This document shows, piece by piece, positions 28,151 to 42,700 of a stretch of 64,000 nt of DNA. The notes beneath the pieces were generated by a model. It had not been told where the DNA came from and made no database searches. It saw nothing but the letters and a program-made list of their open reading frames with translations. The DNA comes from Halictus rubicundus (lineage: Eukaryota > Arthropoda > Insecta > Hymenoptera > Halictidae): contig NW_027488628.1 in NCBI RefSeq assembly GCF_050948215.1, forward strand, positions 496,001 through 560,000. The letters run 5' to 3'. Position 1 is the first letter of the stretch. The number at the start of each line of letters is the position of its first letter. The position numbers and the translations under genes were made by a program.

Positions 28151-31100
28151 GATAGGATAGGATAGAGGATAGGATAGGATAGAGGATAGGATAGGATAGA
28201 GGATAGGATAGAGGATAGGAGAGAGGATAGGATAGGATAGAGGATAGGATAGGATAGATGATAGGATAGGATAGAGGATAGAATAGGATAGAGGATAGGA
28301 TAGGATAGAGGATAGGATAGGATAGGATAGAGGATAGGATAGGATAGAGGATATTATAGGATAGATGATAGGATAGAGGATAGGATAGAGGATAGGATAG
28401 GATAGAGGACAGGATAGGATAGAGGATAGGATAGGATAGAGGATTGGATAGGATACAGGAAAGGATAGGATTGAGGATAGGATAGGATAGAGGATTGGAT
28501 AGACGACAGGATAGGATAGAGGATAGGATAGACGATAGGATAGGATAGAGGATAGGATAGGATAGGATAGAGGATAGGATAGGATAGGATAGAGGATAGG
28601 ATAGGATAGAGGATTGGATAGGATACAGGATAGGATAGGATAGAGGATAGGATAGGATAGAGGATAGGATAGGATAGAGGATATTATAGGATAGAGGATA
28701 TGATAGGATAGAGGATAGGATAGGACAGAAGATAGGATAGGATAGAGGATAGGATAGGATAGGATAGAGGATATTATAGGATAGAGGATATGATAGGATA
28801 GAGGATAGGATAGGACAGAAGATAGGATAGGATAGAGGATAGGATAGGATAGGATAGAGGATAGGATAGGATAGAGGATAGGATAGACGATAGGATAGAA
28901 TAGAGGATAGGATAGGATAGAGGATAGGATAGAGGATAGGATAGAGGATAGGATAGGATAGAGAATAGGATAGGATAGAGGATAGGACTTGATAGGGGAT
29001 AGGATAGGATAGAGCATAGGATAGGATAGAGGATAGGATAGACGATAGGATAGGATAGAGGATAGGATAGGATAGAGCATAGGATAGGATAGAGGATAGG
29101 ATAGACGATAGGATAGGATAGAGGATAGGATAGGATAGACGATGGGATAGGGGATTTGATAGGATAGAGGATAGGATAGGGGATTTGATAGGATAGAGGA
29201 TAGGATAGGATAGAGGATAGGATAGGACAGAGGATAGGATAGGGGATTTGATAGGATAGAGGATAGGATAGGATAGAAGATGGGATAGGATAGAGGATAG
29301 GATAGGATAGAGGATAGGATAGGATAGAGGATAGGATAGGATAGAGGATAGGATAGGATAGAGGATAGGATAGGATAGGATAGAGGATAGGATACTATAG
29401 AGGATAGGATAGGATAGAGGCTAGGATAGGATAGAGGATAGGATAGGATAGAGGATAGAGGATAGGATAGAGGATAGGATAGGATAGAGGATAGGATAGG
29501 ATAGAGGATAGGATAGGATAGAGGATAGGATAGGATAGAGGATAGAGGATAGGATAGGATAGAGGATAGGATAGGATAGAGGATAGGATAGGATAGAGGA
29601 TAGGATAGGATAGAGGATAGGATAGGATAGAGGATAGGATAGGATAGGATAGAGGATAGGATAGGATAGAGGATTGGATAGGATACAGGAAAGGATAGGA
29701 TTGATGATAGATGATAGGATAGGATAGAGGATAGGATAGGATAGAGGATAGGATAGACGATAGGATAGACGATAGGATAGGATAGAGGATAGGATAGGAT
29801 AGACAATAGGATAGGATAGAGGATAGGATAGGGGATTTGATAGGATACAGGATAGGATAGAATAGAGGATAGGATAGGGTAGAGGATTGGATAGAGGATA
29901 GGATAGGATAGAGGATATTATAGGATAGAGGATATGATAGGATAGAGGATAGGATAGGATAGAGGATAGGATAGGGGATTTGATAGGATAGAGGATAGGA
30001 TAGGATAGAAGATAGGATAGGATAGAGGATAGGATAGGATAGAGGATAGGATAGGATAGAGGATAGGATAGGATAGAGGATAGGATAGGATAGAGGATAG
30101 GATAGGATCGAGGATAGGATAGACGATAGGATAGGATAGAGGATAGGATAGGATAGAGGATAGGATAGGGGATTTGATAGGATAGAGGATAGGATAGAAT
30201 AGAGGATAGGATAGGATAGAGGATTGGATAGAGGATAGGATAGGATAGAGGATATTATAGGATAGAGGATATGATAGGATAGAGGATAGGATAGGATAGA
30301 AGATAGGATAGGATAGAGGATAATATAGGATAGGATAGAGGATAGGATAGGATAGAGGATAGGATAGGATAGAGGATAGGATAGGATAGAGGATAGGATA
30401 GGATAGGATAGAGGATAGGATAGGATAGAGGATAGCATAGGATAGAGGATAGGATAGGATAGAGGATAGGATAGGATAGAGGATAGGATAGGATAGAGGA
30501 TAGGATAGGATAGAGGATAGGATAGACGATAGGATAGAATAGAAGTTAGGATAGGATAGAGGATAGGATAGAGGATAGGATAGGATACAGGATAGGATAG
30601 GATAGAGGATAGGATAGGGGATTTGATTGGATAGAGGATTGGATAGGATACAGGAAAGGATAGGATTGATGATAGATGATAGGATAGGATAGAGGATTGG
30701 ATAGGATACAGGATAGGATAGGATTGAGGTTAGATGATAGGATAGGATAGAGGATAGGATAGGATAGAGGAGAGGATAGGAGAGAGGATAGGATAGGATA
30801 GAGGAGAGGATAGGATAGAGGATAGGATAGGATAGAGGATAGGATAGGATAGAGTATAGGATAGGATAGAGGATTGGATAGGATAGAGGATAGATGATAG
30901 GATAGGATAGAGCATTGGATAGGATACAGGATAGGATAGGATAGAGGATAGGATAGACGATAGGATAGGATAGAGGATAGGATAGGATAGAGGATAGGAT
31001 AGGATAGAGGATAGGATAGGATAGAGGATAGGATAGGATAGGATAGAGGATAGGATACTATAGAGGATAGGATAGGATAGAGGCTAGGATAGGATAGAGG

Positions 31101-31700
31101 ATAGGATAGGATAGAGGATAGAGGATAGGATAGAGGATAGGATAGGATAGAGGATAGGATAGGATAGAGGATAGGATAGGATAGAGGATAGGATAGGATA
31201 GAGGATAGGATAGGATAGAGGATAGGATAGGATAGAGGATAGGATAGGATAGAGGATAGGATAGGATAGAGGATAGGATAGGATAGGATAGAGGATAGGA
31301 TAGGATAGAGGATTGGATAGGATACAGGAAAGGATAGGATTGATGATAGATGATAGGATAGGATAGAGGATAGGATAGGATAGAGGATAGGATAGACGAT
31401 AGGATAGAGGATATTATAGGATAGAGGATATGATAGGATAGAGGATAGGCTAGGATAGAGGATAGGATAGGGGATTTGATAGGATAGAGGATAGGATAGG
31501 ATAGAAGATAGGATAGGATAGAGGATAGGATAGGATAGAGGATAGGATAGGATAGAGGATAGGATAGGATAGAGGATACTATAGGATAGAGGAGAGGATA
31601 GGATAGAGGATAGGATAGGATAGAGGATAGGATAGGATAGAGTATAGGATAGGATAGAGGATTGGATAGGATAGAGGATAGATGATAGGATAGGATAGAG
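28151..31700. repeat. Satellite mosaic region D1
   Basis: This stretch reuses blocks seen elsewhere. The doubled GATATTATAGG/AGAAGATAGG block appears at 28679-28850 (also near 19140 and 56459). The monomer run with GATACTATAGAGG and GAGGCTAGG is at about 29390 and 31047 (also near 19890, 48337 and 49974). A 186-bp module at 30730-30915 is shared with five other sites. No gene is visible. Confidence 0.72.
30730..30915. repeat. 186-bp module, representative copy
   Basis: A 186-bp segment beginning near TTAGATGATAGG and ending near GATAGATGATAGGATAGG recurs at 15979-16164, 30730-30915, 43921-44106, 45593-45778, 47878-48063 and 55742-55927. Its minus-strand translation is the same 61 residues each time. 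A related version lies at 42736-43029. It is a useful marker for tracing how blocks moved within the array. There is no reason to think it is translated. Confidence 0.7.
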
Positions 31701-34700
31701 CATTGGATAGGATACAGGATAGGATAGGATAGAGGATAGGATAGACGATAGGATAGGATAGAGGATAGGATAGGATAGAGGATAGGATAGGATAGAGGAT
31801 AGGATAGGATAGAGGATAGGATAGGATAGAGGATAGGATAGGATAGAGGATAGGATAGGATAGAGGATAGGATAGAGGATAGGATAGAGGATAGGATAGA
31901 GGATAGGATAGAGAATAGGTTAGGATAGAGGATAGGATAGGATAGAGGATAGGATAGGATAGAGGATAGGATAGGATAGAGGATACGATATCTTAGGCGA
32001 TAGGATAAGATAGAGGATAGGATAGGGGATTGGATAGGATAGAGGATAGGATAGGATAGAAGATAGGATAGGATAGAGGATAGGATAGGATAGAGGATAG
32101 GATAGGGGATTTGATAGGATAGAGGATATTATAGGATAGAGGATAGGATAGAGGATAGGATATGATAGTGGATAGGATAGGATAGAGGATAGGATAGGTA
32201 GAGGATATGATAGGATAGAGGATAGGATAGGATAGAGGATAGGATAGGATAGAGGATAGGATAGGATAGAGGATAGAGGATAGGATAGAGGATAGGATAG
32301 GATAGAGGATAGGATAGGATAGAGGATAGGATAGGATAGAGGATAGGATAGGATAGAGGATAGGATAGGATAGAGGATAGGATAGGATAGAGGATAGGAT
32401 AGGATAGAGGATAGGATAGGATAGAGGATAGGATAGGATAGGATAGAGGATAGGATAGGATAGAGGATTGGATAGGATACAGGAAAGGATAGGATTGATG
32501 ATAGATGATAGGATAGGATAGAGGATAGGATAGGATAGAGGATAGGATAGACGATAGGATAGAGGATATTATAGGATAGAGGATATGATAGGATAGAGGA
32601 TAGGCTAGGATAGAGGATAGGATAGGGGATTTGATAGGATAGAGGATAGGATAGGATAGAAGATAGGATAGGATAGAGGATAGGATAGGATAGAGGATAG
32701 GATAGAATAGAGGATAGGATAGGATAGAGGATACTATAGGATAGAGGATAGGATAGGATAGAGGATAGGATAGGATAGAGGATAGGATAGGATAGAGTAT
32801 AGGATAGGATAGAGGATTGGATAGGATAGAGGATAGATGATAGGATAGGATAGAGCATTGGATAGGATACAGGATAGGATAGGATAGAGGATAGGATAGA
32901 CGATAGGATAGGATAGAGGATAGGATAGGATAGAGGATAGGATAGGATAGAGGATAGGATAGGATAGAGGATAGGATAGGATAGAGGATAGGATAGGATA
33001 GAGGATAGGATAGAGGATAGGATAGAGGATAGGATAGAGGATAGGATAGAGAATAGGTTAGGATAGAGGATAGGATAGGATAGAGGATAGGATAGGATAG
33101 AGGATAGGATAGGATAGAGGATACGATATCTTAGGCGATAGGATAAGATAGAGGATAGGATAGGGGATTGGATATGATAGAGGATAGGATAGGATAGAAG
33201 ATAGGATAGGATAGAGGATAGGATAGGATAGAGGATAGGATAGGGGATTTGATAGGATAGAGGATAATATAGGATAGAGGATAGGATAGAGGATAGGATA
33301 TGATAGTGGATAGGATAGGATAGAGGATAGGATAGGTAGAGGATAGGATAGGATAGAGGATAGGATAGGATAGAGGATAGGATAGGATAGAGGATAGGAT
33401 AGGATAGAGGATAGAGGATAGGATAGAGGATAGGATAGGATAGAGGATAGGATGGGATAGAGCATTGGATAGGGGATAGGATAGGATAGAGGATATTATA
33501 GGATAGAGGATATGATAGGATAGAGGATAGGATAGGATAGAGGATAGGATAGGATAGAGGATACGATATCTTAGGCGATAGGATAGGATAGAGGATAGGA
33601 TAGGGGATTGGATATGATAGAGAACAGGATACGATAGGGGATAGGATAGGATAGAGGATAGGATAGGATAGAGGATAGGATAGGGGATTTGATAGGATAG
33701 AGGATAGGATAGGATAGAAGATAGGATAGGATAGAGGATAGGATAGGATAGAGGATAGGATAGGATAGAGGATAGGATAGACGATAGGATAGACGATAGG
33801 ATAGGATAGAGGATAGGATAGTACAGAGGATAGGATAGGGGATTTGATAGGATACAGGACAGGATAGAATAGAGGATAGGATAGGATAGAGGATTGGATA
33901 GAGCATAGGATATGATAGAGGATATTATAGGATAGAGGATATTATAGGATAGAGGATATGATAGGATAGAGGATAGGCTAGGATAGAGGATTGGATTTGA
34001 TAGAGGATAGATGATAGGATAGGATAGAGGATAGGATAGGATAGAGGATACGATATCTTAGGCGATAGGATAAGATAGAGGATAGGATAGGGGATTGGAT
34101 AGGATAGAGGATAGGATAGGATAGAAGATAGGATAGGATAGAGGATAGGATAGGATAGAGGATAGGATAGGGGATTTGATAGGATAGAGGATATTATAGG
34201 ATAGAGGATAGGATAGAGGATAGGATATGATAGTGGATAGGATAGGATAGAGGATAGGATAGGTAGAGGATAGGATAGGATAGAGGATAGGATAGGATAG
34301 AGGATAGGATAGGATAGAGGATAGGATAGGATAGAGGATAGAGGATAGGATAGAGGATAGGATAGAGGATAGGATAGAGGATAGGATAGGATAGAGGATA
34401 GGATGGGATAGAGCATTGGATAGGGGATAGGATAGGATAGAGGATATTATAGGATAGAGGATATGATAGGATAGAGGATAGGATAGGATAGAGGATAGGA
34501 TAGGATAGAGGATACGATATCTTAGGCGATAGGATAGGATAGAGGATAGGATAGGGGATTGGATAGGATAGAGAACAGGATACGATAGGGGATAGGATAG
34601 GATAGAGGATAGGATAGAGGATATGATAGGATAGAGCATAGGCTAGGATAGAGGATAGGATAGACAATAGGATAGACGATAGGATAGGATAGAGGATAGG

Positions 34701-34980
34701 ATAGTACAGAGGATAGGATAGGGGATTTGATAGGATACAGGACATGATAGAATAGAGGATATAATAGGATAGAGGATTGGATAGAGGATAGGGTAGGATA
34801 GAGGATATTATAGGATAGAGGATATGATTGGATAGAGGATAGGCTAGGATAGAGGATTGGATAGGATAGAGGATAGATGATAGGATAGGATAGAGGATTT
34901 GATAGGATAGAGGATAGGATAGGATAGAGGATAGGATAGGGGATTTGATAGGATAGAGGATAGGATAGGATAGAAGATAG
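31701..34980. repeat. Satellite region D2 with CGATATC variant and 1.14-kb repeats
   Basis: The variant monomer CGATATCTTAGGCGATAGG starts at 31986, 33124, 33564, 34051 and 34515 (spacings 1,138, 440, 487 and 464 bp). The flanking segments at about 31918 and 33056 are copies at 1,138-bp offset, and the GAGCATTGG marker at 31701 and 32856 is 1,155 bp apart, one 17-bp monomer more. The variant creates a GATATC palindrome that is otherwise nearly absent from the array. No gene is visible. Confidence 0.75.
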
Positions 34981-37900
34981 GATAGGATAGAGGATTGGAT
35001 AGGATACAGGAAAGGATAGGATTGAGGATAGATGATAGGATATGATAGAGGATAGGATAGGGTAGAGGATAGGATAGGAAAGAGGATAGGATAGGATAGA
35101 GGGTAGGATAGGATAGAGGATAGGATAGTACAGAGGATAGGATAGGGGATTTGATAGGATAAAGGACAGGATAGAATAGAGGATAGGATAGGATAGAGGA
35201 TTGGATAGAGGATAGGATAGGATAGAGGATGTTATAGGATAGAGGATATGATAGGATAGAGGATAGGCTAGGATAGAGGATTGGATAGGTTAGAGGATAG
35301 ATGATAGGATAGGATAGGGGATTTAATAGGATAGAGGATAGGATAGGATAAAAGGTAGGATAGAATAGAGGATAGGATAGGATAGAGGATAGGATAGGAT
35401 AGAGGATAGGATAGACGATAGGATAGGATAGAGGATAGGATAGGATAGAGGATAGGATAGGATAGAGGATAGGATAGGATAGAGGATAGGATAGGATAGA
35501 GGATAGGATAGACGATAGGATAGGATACAGGATAGGATAGGATAGAGGATAGGATAGGGGATTTGATAGGATAGAGGATTGGATAGGATACAGGAAAGGA
35601 TAGGATAGAGGATAGGATAGATGATAGGATAGGATAGAGGATAGGATAGTATAGAGGATAGGATAGGATAGAGGATAGGATAGGATAGAGGATAGGATAG
35701 ACGATAGGATAGACGATAGGATAGGATAGAGGATAGGATAGGATAGACGATAGGATAGGATAGAGGATAGGATAGGATAGAGGATAGGATAGGATAGGAT
35801 AGAGGATAGGATAGGATAGAGGATAGGATAGGATAGAGGACAGGATAGGATAGAGGATAGGATAGGATAGAGGATAGGATAGGATAGAGGATAGGATAGG
35901 ATAGAGGGTGGGATAGGATAGCGGATAGGATAGGATAGAAGATACGATAGGGGATGGGATAGGATAGAGGATAGGATAGGATAGGATAGAGGATAGGATA
36001 GGATAGAGGATTGGATAGGATACAGGAAAGGACAGGATTGAGGTTAGATGATAGGATAGGATAGAGGATAGGATAGGATAGAGGAGAGGATAGGAGAGAG
36101 GATAGGATAGGATAGAGGATAGGATAGGATAGAGGATATGATAGGATAGACGATAGGATAGGATAGAGGATAGGATAGGATAGAGGATAGGATAGGATAG
36201 AGGATAGGATAGGATAGAGGATAGGATAGGATAGAGGATAGGATAGGATAGAGGATAGGATAGGATAGAGGATAGGATAGGATAGAGGATAGGATAGGAT
36301 AGAGGATAGGATAGAGGATAGGATAGAGGATAGGATAGAGGATAGCATAGGATAGAGGATAGGATAGGATAGCGGATAGGATAGGATAGAGGATAGGATA
36401 GGACAGAGGATAGGATAGGACAGAGGATAGGATAGGGGATAGGATAGGATAGTAGATATTATAGGATAGAGGATAGGATAGGATAGAGGATAGGATAGGA
36501 TAGAGGATAGGATAGACGATAGGATAGGATAGAGGATAGGATAGGATAGAGGATAGGATAGGATAGAGGATAGGATAGGATAGAGGATAGGATAGACGAT
36601 AGGATAGGATACAGGATAGGATAGGATAGAGGATAGGATAGGGGATTTGATAGGATAGAGGATTGGATAGGATACAGGATAGGATAGGATAGAGGATAGG
36701 ATAGGGGATTTGAAAGGATAGAGGATATTATAGGATAGAGGATAGGATAGAGGATAGGATAGGATAGAGGACAGGATAGGATAGAGGATAGGATAGGATA
36801 GAGGACAGGATAGGATAGAGGATAGGATAGGATAGAGGATTGGATAGGATACAGGAAAGGATAGGATTGATGATAGATGATAGAATAGGATAGAGGATTG
36901 GATAGGATACAGGATAGGATAGGATAGAGGATAGGATAGGGGATTTGATAGGGTAGAGGATAGGATAGGATAGAAGATAGGATAGGATAGAGGATAGGAT
37001 AGGATAGAGGATAGGATAGGATAGAGGATAGGATAGGATAGAGGATAGGGTAGACGATAGGATAGACGATAGGATAGGATAGAGGATAGGATAGGATAGA
37101 CGATAGGATAGGATAGAGGATAGGATAGGATAGAGGATAGGAGAGAGGATAGGATAGGATAGAGGATAGGATAGGATAGAGGATAGGACAGGATAGAGGA
37201 TAGGACAGGATAGAGGATAGGATAGACGATAGGATAGACGATAGGATAGGATAGAGGATAGGATAGGATAGACGATAGGATAGGATAGAGGATAGGATAG
37301 GGGATTTGATAGGATACAGGATAGGATAGAATAGAGGATAGGATAGGGTAGAGGATTGGATAGAGTATAGGATAGGATAGAGGATATTATAGGATAGAGG
37401 ATATGATAGGATAGAGGATAGGATAGGATAGAGGATAGGTTAGGGGATTTGATAGGATAGAGGATAGGATAGGATAGAGGATAGGATAGGGGATTTGATA
37501 GGATAGAGGATAGGATATGATAGAAGATAGGATAGGATAGAGGATAGGATAGGATAGAGGATAGGATAGAGGATAGGATAGAGAATAGGTTAGGATAGAG
37601 GATAGGATAGGATAGAGGATAGGATAGGATAGAGGATAGGATAGGATAGAGGATAGGATAGGATAGGATAGAGGATAGAGGATAGGATAGAGGATAGGAT
37701 AGGATGGGATAGAGGATTGGATAGGGGATAGGATAGGATAGAGGATATTATAGGATAGAGGATATGATAGGATAGAGGATAGGATAGGATACAGGATAGG
37801 ATAGGATAGAGGATACGATATCTTAGGCGATAGGATAGGATAGAGGATAGGATAGGGGATTGGATAGGATAGAGAACAGGATACGATAGGGGATAGGATA

Positions 37901-38209
37901 GGATAGAGGATATTATAGGATAGAGGATATGATAGGATAGAGGATAGGCTAGGATAGAGGATTGGATAGGATAGAGGATAGATGATAGGATAGGATAGAG
38001 GATTGGATAGGATACAGGATAGGGTAGGATAGAGGATAGGATAGGGGATTTGATAGGATAGAGGATAGGATAGGATAGAAGATAGGATAGGATAGAGGAT
38101 AGGATAGGATAGAGGATAGGATAGGATAGAGGATAGGATAGACGATAGGATAGGATAGAGGATAGGATAGACGATAGGATAGGATAGAGGATAGGATAGG
38201 ATAGAGGAT
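34981..38209. repeat. Satellite region E, left copy of a long dispersed duplication
   Basis: The segment starting with ATTGAGGATAGATGATAGG at 35021 recurs at 40431 (offset 5,410). A 51-bp stretch duplicated near 40510-40612 shifts the offset to 5,461 at GGGGATTTAATAGG (35321 and 40782). Later markers sit at 5,851 (GAGGGTGGGATAGG, 35904 and 41755) and 5,822 (AGTAGATATTATAGG, 36451 and 42273). Another CGATATCTTAGGC variant is at 37816. No gene is visible. Confidence 0.72.
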
Positions 38210-39307
38210 AGGATAGGATAGAGGATAGGATAGGATAGAGGATAGGATAGGATAGAGGATAGGATAGGATAGAGGATAGGATAGGATAGAGGATAGGATA
38301 GGATAGAGGATAGGATAGACGATAGGATAGGATAGAGGATAGGATAGGATAGACGATAGGATAGGATAGAGGATAGGATAGGGGATTTGATAGGATACAG
38401 GATAGGATAGAATAGAGGATAGGATAGGGTAGAGGATTGGATAGAGGATAGGATAGGATAGAGGATATTATAGGATAGAGGATATGATAGGATAGAGGAT
38501 AGGATAGGATAGAGGATAGGTTAGGGGATTTGATAGGATAGAGGATAGGATAGGATAGAGGATAGGATAGGGGATTTGATAGGATAGAGGATAGGATAGG
38601 ATAGAAGATAGGATAGGATAGAGGATATGATAGGATAGAGGATAGGATAGGATAGGATAGGATAGAGGATAGAGGATAGGATAGAGGATAGGATAGGACG
38701 GGATAGAGGATTGGAGAGGGGATAGGATAGGATAGAGGATATTATAGGATAGAGGATATGATAGGATAGAGGATAGGATAGGATAGAGGATAGGATAGGA
38801 TAGAGGATACGATATCTTAGGCGATAGGATAGGATAGAGGATAGGATAGGGGATTGGATAGGATAGAGAACAGGATACGATAGGGGATAGGATAGGATAC
38901 AGGATAGGATAGGATAGAGGATAGGATAGAGGATATGATAGGATAGAGGATAGGCTAGGATAGAGGATAGGATAGACAATAGGATAGACGATAGGATAGG
39001 ATAGAGGATAGGATAGTACAGAGGATAGGATAGGGGATTTGATAGGATACAGGACATGATAGAATAGAGGATAGGATAGACGATAGGATAGGATAGAGGA
39101 TAGGATAGGATAGAGGATAGGATAGGATAGAGGATAGGATAGGATAGAGGATAGGATAGACGATAGGATAGGATACAGGATAGTATATTATAGAGGACAG
39201 GATAGGGGATTTGATAGGATAGAGGATATTATAGGATAGAGGATAGGATAGAGGATAGGATAGGATAGAGGACACGATAGGATAGAGGATAGGATAGGAT
39301 AGAGGAT
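38210..39307. repeat. 1,098-bp tandem unit, copy 1
   Basis: Open-frame translations at 38521-39057 and 38955-39275 are identical to those at 39619-40155 and 40053-40373, exactly 1,098 bp further on. GGGGATTTGATAGG at 38381 and 39479, and CGATATCTTAGGC at 38810 and 39908, give the same period. The exact end points lie in featureless monomers, so the boundaries are approximate. Confidence 0.85.
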
Positions 39308-40405
39308 AGGATAGGATAGAGGATAGGATAGGATAGAGGATAGGATAGGATAGAGGATAGGATAGGATAGAGGATAGGATAGGATAGAGGATAGGATAGG
39401 ATAGAGGATAGGATAGACGATAGGATAGGATAGAGGATAGGATAGGATAGACGATAGGATAGGATAGAGGATAGGATAGGGGATTTGATAGGATACAGGA
39501 TAGGATAGAATAGAGGATAGGATAGGGTAGAGGATTGGATAGAGGATAGGATAGGATAGAGGATATTATAGGATAGAGGATATGATAGGATAGAGGATAG
39601 GATAGGATAGAGGATAGGTTAGGGGATTTGATAGGATAGAGGATAGGATAGGATAGAGGATAGGATAGGGGATTTGATAGGATAGAGGATAGGATAGGAT
39701 AGAAGATAGGATAGGATAGAGGATATGATAGGATAGAGGATAGGATAGGATAGGATAGGATAGAGGATAGAGGATAGGATAGAGGATAGGATAGGACGGG
39801 ATAGAGGATTGGAGAGGGGATAGGATAGGATAGAGGATATTATAGGATAGAGGATATGATAGGATAGAGGATAGGATAGGATAGAGGATAGGATAGGATA
39901 GAGGATACGATATCTTAGGCGATAGGATAGGATAGAGGATAGGATAGGGGATTGGATAGGATAGAGAACAGGATACGATAGGGGATAGGATAGGATACAG
40001 GATAGGATAGGATAGAGGATAGGATAGAGGATATGATAGGATAGAGGATAGGCTAGGATAGAGGATAGGATAGACAATAGGATAGACGATAGGATAGGAT
40101 AGAGGATAGGATAGTACAGAGGATAGGATAGGGGATTTGATAGGATACAGGACATGATAGAATAGAGGATAGGATAGACGATAGGATAGGATAGAGGATA
40201 GGATAGGATAGAGGATAGGATAGGATAGAGGATAGGATAGGATAGAGGATAGGATAGACGATAGGATAGGATACAGGATAGTATATTATAGAGGACAGGA
40301 TAGGGGATTTGATAGGATAGAGGATATTATAGGATAGAGGATAGGATAGAGGATAGGATAGGATAGAGGACACGATAGGATAGAGGATAGGATAGGATAG
40401 AGGAT
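39308..40405. repeat. 1,098-bp tandem unit, copy 2
   Basis: This is the second copy of the unit at 38210-39307. The match ends near 40403, where this copy reads GAGGATTGG and copy 1 reads GAGGATAGG. No difference between copies was noticed in the parts compared. Confidence 0.85.
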
Positions 40406-42700
40406 TGGATAGGATACAGGAAAGGATAGGATTGAGGATAGATGATAGGATATGATAGAGGATAGGATAGGGTAGAGGATAGGATAGGAAAGAGGATAGG
40501 ATAGGATAGAGGGTAGGATAGGATAGAGGATAGGATAGTACAGAGGATAGGATAGGATAGAGGGTAGGATAGGATAGAGGATAGGATAGTACAGAGGATA
40601 GGATAGGGGATTTGATAGGATAAAGGACAGGATAGAATAGAGGATAGGATAGGATAGAGGATTGGATAGAGGATAGGATAGGATAGAGGATGTTATAGGA
40701 TAGAGGATATGATAGGATAGAGGATAGGCTAGGATAGAGGATTGGATAGGTTAGAGGATAGATGATAGGATAGGATAGGGGATTTAATAGGATAGAGGAT
40801 AGGATAGGATAAAAGGTAGGATAGAATAGAGGATAGGATAGGATAGAGGATAGGATAGGATAGAGGATAGGATAGACGATAGGATAGGATAGAGGATAGG
40901 ATAGGATAGAGGATAGGATAGGATAGAGGATAGGATAGGATAGAGGATAGGATAGGATAGAGGATAGGATAGGATAGAGGATAGGATAGGATAGAGGATA
41001 GGATAGGATAGAGGATAGGATAGACGATAGGATAGGATACAGGATAGGATAGGATAGAGGATAGGATAGGGGATTTGATAGGATAGAGGATTGGATAGGA
41101 TACAGGAAAGGATAGGATAGAGGATAGGATAGAGGATAGGATAGGATAGAAGATAGGATAGGATAGAGGATAGGATAGGATAGAGGATAGGATAGGATAG
41201 AGGATAGGATAGACGATAGGATAGACGATAGGATAGGATAGAGGACAGGATAGGATAGAGGATAGGATAGGATAGAGGATTGGATAGGATACAGGAAATG
41301 ATAGGATTGATGATGGATGATAGGATAGGATAGAGGATTGGATAGGATACAGGAAAGGATAGGATTGATGATAGATGATAGGATAGGATAGAGGATTGGA
41401 TAGGATACAGGATAGGATAGGATAGAGGATAGGATAGGGGATTTGATAGTATAGAGGATAGGATAGGATACAAGATAGGATAGGATAGAGGATAGGATAG
41501 TATAGAGGATAGGATAGGATAGAGGATAGGATAGGATAGAGGATAGGATAGACGGTAGGATAGACGATAGGATAGGATAGAGGATAGGATAGGATAGACG
41601 ATAGGATAGGATAGAGGATAGGATAGGATAGAGGATAGGATAGGATAGGATAGAGGATAGGATAGGATAGAGGATAGGATAGGATAGAGGACAGGATAGG
41701 ATAGAGGATAGGATAGGATAGAGGATAGGATAGGATAGAGGATAGGATAGGATAGAGGGTGGGATAGGATAGCGGATAGGATAGGATAGAAGATACGATA
41801 GGGGATGGGATAGGATAGAGGATAGGATAGGATAGGATAGAGGATAGGATAGGATAGAGGATTGGATAGGATACAGGAAAGGACAGGATTGAGGTTAGAT
41901 GATAGGATAGGATAGAGGATAGGATAGGATAGAGGAGAGGATAGGAGAGAGGATAGGATAGGATAGAGGATAGGATAGGATAGAGGATATGATAGGATAG
42001 ACGATAGGATAGGATAGAGGATAGGATAGGATAGAGGATAGGATAGGATAGGATAGAGGATAGGATAGGATAGAGGATAGGATAGGATAGAGGATAGGAT
42101 AGGATAGAGGATAGGATAGGATAGAGGATAGGATAGAGGATAGGATAGAGGATAGGATAGAGGATAGCATAGGATAGAGGATAGGATAGGATAGCGGATA
42201 GGATAGGATAGAGGATAGGATAGGACAGAGGATAGGATAGGACAGAGGATAGGATAGGGGATAGGATAGGATAGTAGATATTATAGGATAGAGGATAGGA
42301 TAGGATAGAGGATAGGATAGGATAGAGGATAGGATAGACGATAGGATAGGATAGAGGATAGGATAGGATAGAGGATAGGATAGGATAGAGGATAGGATAG
42401 GATAGAGGATAGGATAGGATAGAGGATAGGATAGACGATAGGATAGGATACAGGATAGGATAGGATAGAGGATAGGATAGGGGATTTGATAGGATAGAGG
42501 ATTGGATAGGATACAGGAAAGGATAGGATTGATGAAAGATGATAGCATAGGATAGAGGATTGGATAGGATACAGGATAGGATAGGATAGAGGATAGGATA
42601 GGGGATTTGATAGGATAGAGGATATTATAGGATAGAGGATAGGATAGAGGATAGGATAGGATAGAGGACAGGATAGGATAGAGGATAGGATAGGATAGAG
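40406..42700. repeat. Satellite region E, right copy of the long duplication
   Basis: This is the counterpart of 34980-36900 at an offset of 5.41-5.85 kb. The 51-bp step (three 17-bp monomers) is visible as an extra GAGGGTAGG...GTACAGAGG stretch near 40510-40612. No gene is visible. Confidence 0.7.
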
